A stretch of 64,000 nucleotides of DNA from Sideroxyarcus sp045866275. Lineage in GTDB: Bacteria; Pseudomonadota; Gammaproteobacteria; Burkholderiales; Gallionellaceae. The notes under the pieces were generated by a model. The model did no database searches. It was not told the origin of the DNA and was given only the letters and a program-made list of their open reading frames with translations. This document shows, in pieces, positions 61,672 through 64,000 of this stretch; the stretch's first letter is position 1, and each line of letters begins with the position of its first letter. The position numbers were made by a program, and so were the translations under genes. Where the stretch lies: NCBI GenBank assembly GCA_045866275.1, contig BAAFRX010000005.1, forward strand, positions 52,659 through 116,658, written 5' to 3'.

Positions 61672-61823
61672 GAAACCTCCGGGCGTAAAGATGCTCATCA
61701 GTCGGTCAACTTTGCCGATTCTTACGGACAACCTGCGATCAACTGTGACCATCTTTTATCCCGCGCAGGCTGAAAAAAGTGGAGTCCAACATTTCGTAAA
61801 ATGGACGAAAATGGAGGACGAAG

Positions 61824-62126
61824 ATGGAACGGATACCGAAAGGGATCTACACGCCGGACTTTCGGGTGGAGGCGGTAAATCTGGTGGAAAAGGAAGGGCT
61901 GTCGGTGGATGGGGCGGCGAAGCGACTGTCAGTGCCGAAGAGCAGCCTTGGCAACTGGGTACGCGCTTCGCGCAAAGGGAAACTGACAACGGTTGGGCAG
62001 GGGCAGCGCGCGCCGACGGAAACGGAAGTTGAGCTGGCGCGGTTACGCAAGGAATTGGCAGAGGTGAAATTGGAGCGCGATCTGCTAAAAAAATGTGCGG
62101 CGTATTTCGCGAAGGAGTCGCGGTGA
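61824..62126 (+). CDS. IS3-family transposase OrfA
   Basis: 100 residues. The N-terminal HTH (YTPDFRVEAVNLVEKEGLSVDGAAKRLSVPKSSLGNWV, seen in parts such as SVDGAAKRLSVPKSSL) recognises IS ends. The C-terminal leucine-zipper LARLRKELAEVKLERDLLKK ends in AAYFAKES. The zipper overlaps the slippery A7 (62087-62093), where ribosomes can slip -1 into orfB. Confidence 0.94.
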   Translation: MERIPKGIYTPDFRVEAVNLVEKEGLSVDGAAKRLSVPKSSLGNWVRASRKGKLTTVGQGQRAPTETEVELARLRKELAEVKLERDLLKKCAAYFAKESR

Positions 62127-62998
62127 GATACGCCCGGATTGAGGAGTTGCGACAGCATCATCCCGTAGCGACGATGTGCCGGATTCTGGAAGTCTCGGAA
62201 AGCAGCTATCACGCCTGGCACCAGCGGCCACCCTCGGCGCGCCAGCAAGAGAACCTGAGGCTGGAAACCGAAATCAAGGCGGCACACCCGCGGACGCGCG
62301 AAACCTATGGGCCGGAGCGCCTGCAATCCGACCTCTCCGATCATGGCATCCAGACGAGCATCCATCGCATCAAGCGGATTCGCACGCGACTCGGATTGCG
62401 CTGCAAGCAGAAGCGCAAATTCAAGGCAACGACGAATTCGAACCCTGCGCTACCGCTGGCGCCCAATCTTCTGGATAGGCAATTCAAGGGGGCGGCACCG
62501 AATCGGGCCTGGGTAACCGACATCACCTATGTTGCCACGGACGTAGGCTGGCTCTATCTTGCCGGCATCAAGGACTTGTTCAACGGCGAGCTGGTGGGCT
62601 ACGCCATGTCTGAACGGATGACGACCAACCGAGTGTCACAGGCACTCTTCCGTGCCGTTGCGGCTAAGCGACCGGGGAAGGGGCTGATCCACCACGCTGA
62701 CCGTGGCAGCCAGTACTGCGCTTATACCTACCAGCAGCAGTTGCAGCCATTGGGCATGCCGGTCTCCATGAGCCGCAAGGGCGGCGGCTGGGACAATGCG
62801 CCGATGGAGAGTTTCTGGGGATCCCTGAAAAACGAGCTAATGCATCACCGTCGCTTTGTAACGCGAGAGCAGGCCAAGCGGGAAATCACCGAATACATCG
62901 AGATCTTCTACAACCGCATGCGAAAGCAGGCTCGACTTGGCTATCTCTCGCCTGCCGCTTTCAGCCAGCAGTACTATGCAAAACAGATGGCCGCTTAA
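62093..62998 (+). CDS. IS3-family transposase OrfB (rve integrase), expressed by -1 frameshift or GTG start
   Basis: About 301 residues in the -1 frame. The catalytic integrase domain has NRAWVTDITYVATDVGWLYL (first Asp), GLIHHADRGSQYCA (second Asp) and SRKGGGWDNAPMESFWGSLKNEL (Glu of DDE), then FYNRMRKQARLGYLSPAAF. The OrfA frame reads CTA AAA AAA TGT at 62085-62096, so A AAA AAA allows a -1 slip to give OrfAB. Separate starts also exist (ATG 62093, GTG 62123 overlapping the orfA stop). It appears intact. Confidence 0.94.
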   Translation: MCGVFREGVAVRYARIEELRQHHPVATMCRILEVSESSYHAWHQRPPSARQQENLRLETEIKAAHPRTRETYGPERLQSDLSDHGIQTSIHRIKRIRTRLGLRCKQKRKFKATTNSNPALPLAPNLLDRQFKGAAPNRAWVTDITYVATDVGWLYLAGIKDLFNGELVGYAMSERMTTNRVSQALFRAVAAKRPGKGLIHHADRGSQYCAYTYQQQLQPLGMPVSMSRKGGGWDNAPMESFWGSLKNELMHHRRFVTREQAKREITEYIEIFYNRMRKQARLGYLSPAAFSQQYYAKQMAA

Positions 62999-63024
62999 CC
63001 CGTTGGACTCTACGGTTGACGACC

Positions 63025-63147
63025 TACCTCACTCCGCAACAGGCGCTCATCCACGCCTTCGTAACGACTCGCCAGCAAGATCAATCCTTCGTCCGGCGCC
63101 AGCAGTTCCATCACCACGTCATGGGTGAGCGGCCTGCCTTGCGGCAA
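63025..63147 (-). pseudogene. trmD: Fragment of trmD (tRNA m1G37 methyltransferase) fused to the tatC remnant
   Basis: The minus-strand frame reads LPQGRPLTHDVVMELL then GLILLASRYEGVDERLLRSEV, matching the middle of TrmD (SPQG-x-PL ... RYEGVDER). Both the start and the end of the gene are missing. It begins at the LPQG sequence also present in tatC and stops close to the IS3 end. Too short to function. Confidence 0.82.
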
Positions 63148-63294
63148 ATTGTTCAACAGCGGTTGTGCCCGCAGGGCTACAGACCGGCGGCCCACGGAAA
63201 CAGGCACGGGAAGACCGGCAGGCTAGCGGGCAGGCTGCGGGGCAGGCGGACGCGCAATTCGACAATGGGTGACGAGAGACGGGTTTCCACTCAT
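63136..63294 (-). pseudogene. tatC: 5' remnant of a second tatC, frameshifted and with stop codons
   Basis: It starts with an ATG overlapping the tatB stop by 4 bases, exactly as in the intact operon. The DNA follows the intact tatC (VELRVRL, LFPWAAGL, AQPLLNNLPQG) but needs at least two one-base shifts and contains TAG stops. Similarity ends at LPQG, where it joins trmD-like sequence. Non-functional. Confidence 0.88.
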
Positions 63295-63641
63295 GCGCGA
63301 TCGGAGGGCGGGGTGGGCGGGGTGGCGCGCCCGCCCTCAACCTGGTCTGGATTTTCGAGTTCTTTTTCCAGCAGGGAGAGACTGTGGTTGATTTCGCTGC
63401 CGGCACCGTGCAGGACGCGTTGCAATTCCTCGGTTTCGGCCTGCACTTTGTGCTGTGTCTCGCGCAGTTCTTCCAACTCGATGCTGCTGCTGACATCCTG
63501 TTTGACCTTGTTGATGTAGCGCTGGATGCGCCCCAACCACTGCCCCATCGTGCGGGCGACCCGGGGCAGGCGATCTGGACCGATGACCACCAGCGCCACG
63601 ACCATGATGATCAGGATTTCGGCAAACCCAATATCAAACAT
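63291..63641 (-). CDS. tatB: TatB-like translocase subunit, second copy
   Basis: 116 residues. The helix FDIGFAEILIIMVVALVVIGPDRLP closely matches the first copy, and the amphipathic GQWLGRIQRYINKVKQDVSSSIELEELRE block is conserved. The tail differs and ends in a Pro/Thr-rich stretch. The frame is intact even though the following tatC is dead. If expressed it would have to work with the TatC at 6918-7649. Confidence 0.92.
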   Translation of the reverse strand: MFDIGFAEILIIMVVALVVIGPDRLPRVARTMGQWLGRIQRYINKVKQDVSSSIELEELRETQHKVQAETEELQRVLHGAGSEINHSLSLLEKELENPDQVEGGRATPPTPPSDRA

Positions 63642-63665
63642 CGAAAGATTCCGGCTGTATCAGAC

Positions 63666-63884
63666 TCAATCCTTGTGCTGTGTTTTATTTTTGGCTTCGC
63701 TTTCGCTCACCCGATCATCGTCACGCAACTTCTGCGCCGCCTCATCCTCGCTGCGCATCCCCTCCTTGAAACCCTTGACCGCGCCGCCCAGGTCGCTGCC
63801 CATGTTGCGAAGTTTCTTGGTGCCGAAAATCAGAATCACCACCAGCAACACGATCAACCAATGCCAAATGCTGAATGAACCCAT
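63666..63884 (-). CDS. tatA: TatA, second copy
   Basis: 72 residues, same length as copy 1. MGSFSIWHWLIVLLVVILIF and TKKLRNMGSDLGGAVKGFK are nearly identical to copy 1, while the acidic tail (RSEDEAAQKLRDDDRVSESE) has diverged, the expected pattern under selection for function. The leader differs from copy 1: the AAGGAG element is not present at the same place. The gene may be an additional TatA supply or a decaying duplicate. Confidence 0.93.
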   Translation of the reverse strand: MGSFSIWHWLIVLLVVILIFGTKKLRNMGSDLGGAVKGFKEGMRSEDEAAQKLRDDDRVSESEAKNKTQHKD

Positions 63885-64000
63885 GGTTTTCTTATATGGA
63901 CGCCTCCCGGTTTAGCAAGAGATTTGTCGTGTTTTGGTAAAACCAGAAATCGGCTGCAGTCTTATATCCGGCCTTGTTGCAAGCTGGACTTCTGCCTGCG

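Larger units (their letters stand above)
61780..63012. mobile_element. IS3-family insertion sequence
   Basis: About 1.23 kb bounded by imperfect inverted ends TGGAGTCCAAC (61780-61790) and, on the other strand, TAGAGTCCAAC (63012-63002). It carries overlapping orfA and orfB with an A7 slippery site. No target-site duplication is visible with these ends. The element lies between the pst leader and the second tat cluster, with both sides apparently disrupted. Confidence 0.9.

Noticed and set aside
61780..63012. Target-site duplication of the IS3 element
   Set aside because: The 3-4 bases outside either candidate end do not match, and the exact ends are uncertain by several bases.

Overview
The window looks like a chromosomal segment of a betaproteobacterium. 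It is GC-rich, carries a Neisseria-type trimeric porin, malate:quinone oxidoreductase, bifunctional BirA, type III pantothenate kinase, a RibB with a decayed RibA domain and a separate RibD/RibE/RibH set. Protein flavour suggests Nitrosomonadales (Gallionellaceae-like), but that assignment is inference and no 16S gene is present.

Layout. 1-5.2 kb: the end of a ThiF/MoeB-type gene, then a periplasmic binding protein, sensor kinase and sigma54 response regulator, then a convergent porin whose upstream region carries a textbook -24/-12 sigma54 promoter. 5.2-8.2 kb: tatA-tatB-tatC-mobB-moaA. 8.7-13.8 kb: NYN protein, TIGR01777 epimerase, bioA (with an in-frame insertion), dacB and a gutted U32 peptidase remnant. 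13.8-17.5 kb: xfp-ackA phosphoketolase module with a small thioredoxin-fold protein. 17.6-22.3 kb: pirin, cytochrome b561, two YceI proteins and an Old Yellow Enzyme, divergent from a LysR regulator. 22.3-25 kb: hemF set among palindromic repeats, tsaC, slyX and a TerB-like gene. 25.2-35.6 kb: tRNA-Ser(CGA), mltF, a K+ channel, serS, tRNA-Met, and a minus-strand chain maeB-small gene-patatin-birA-coaX-SPOR. 35.6-51 kb: mqo, hrpA (carrying an in-frame DUF559 nuclease domain), a nuclease, pgpA, thiL, nusB, ribH, ribB, ribE, ribD, nrdR, glyA and cca. 51-52.9 kb: slt.

53.1-58.2 kb is the most unusual locus. Two exported proteins built from Asn-Pro-Cys repeats (one also a c-type cytochrome) bracket a DUF6969-like protein, a DUF302 protein, an unrecognised conserved protein, an HD-GYP protein with a zinc ribbon, a CcdA-like membrane thiol transporter and a periplasmic thioredoxin. 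The grouping suggests a dedicated export and thiol-redox system for cysteine-rich, probably metal-binding, proteins.

58.3-61.7 kb: pstSCAB phosphate importer. 61.8-63.0 kb: an IS3-family element with a programmed -1 frameshift site. 63.0-63.9 kb: a second tatA-tatB pair followed by a tatC pseudogene fused at a short shared sequence to a trmD fragment, so the right end is a rearrangement scar. Repeats recur throughout: two-armed GC-rich palindromes (four in hrpA), GTCGGACTTCAGTCCGAC palindromes near hemF, and larger inverted repeats in the thiL-nusB gap and the rib operon.
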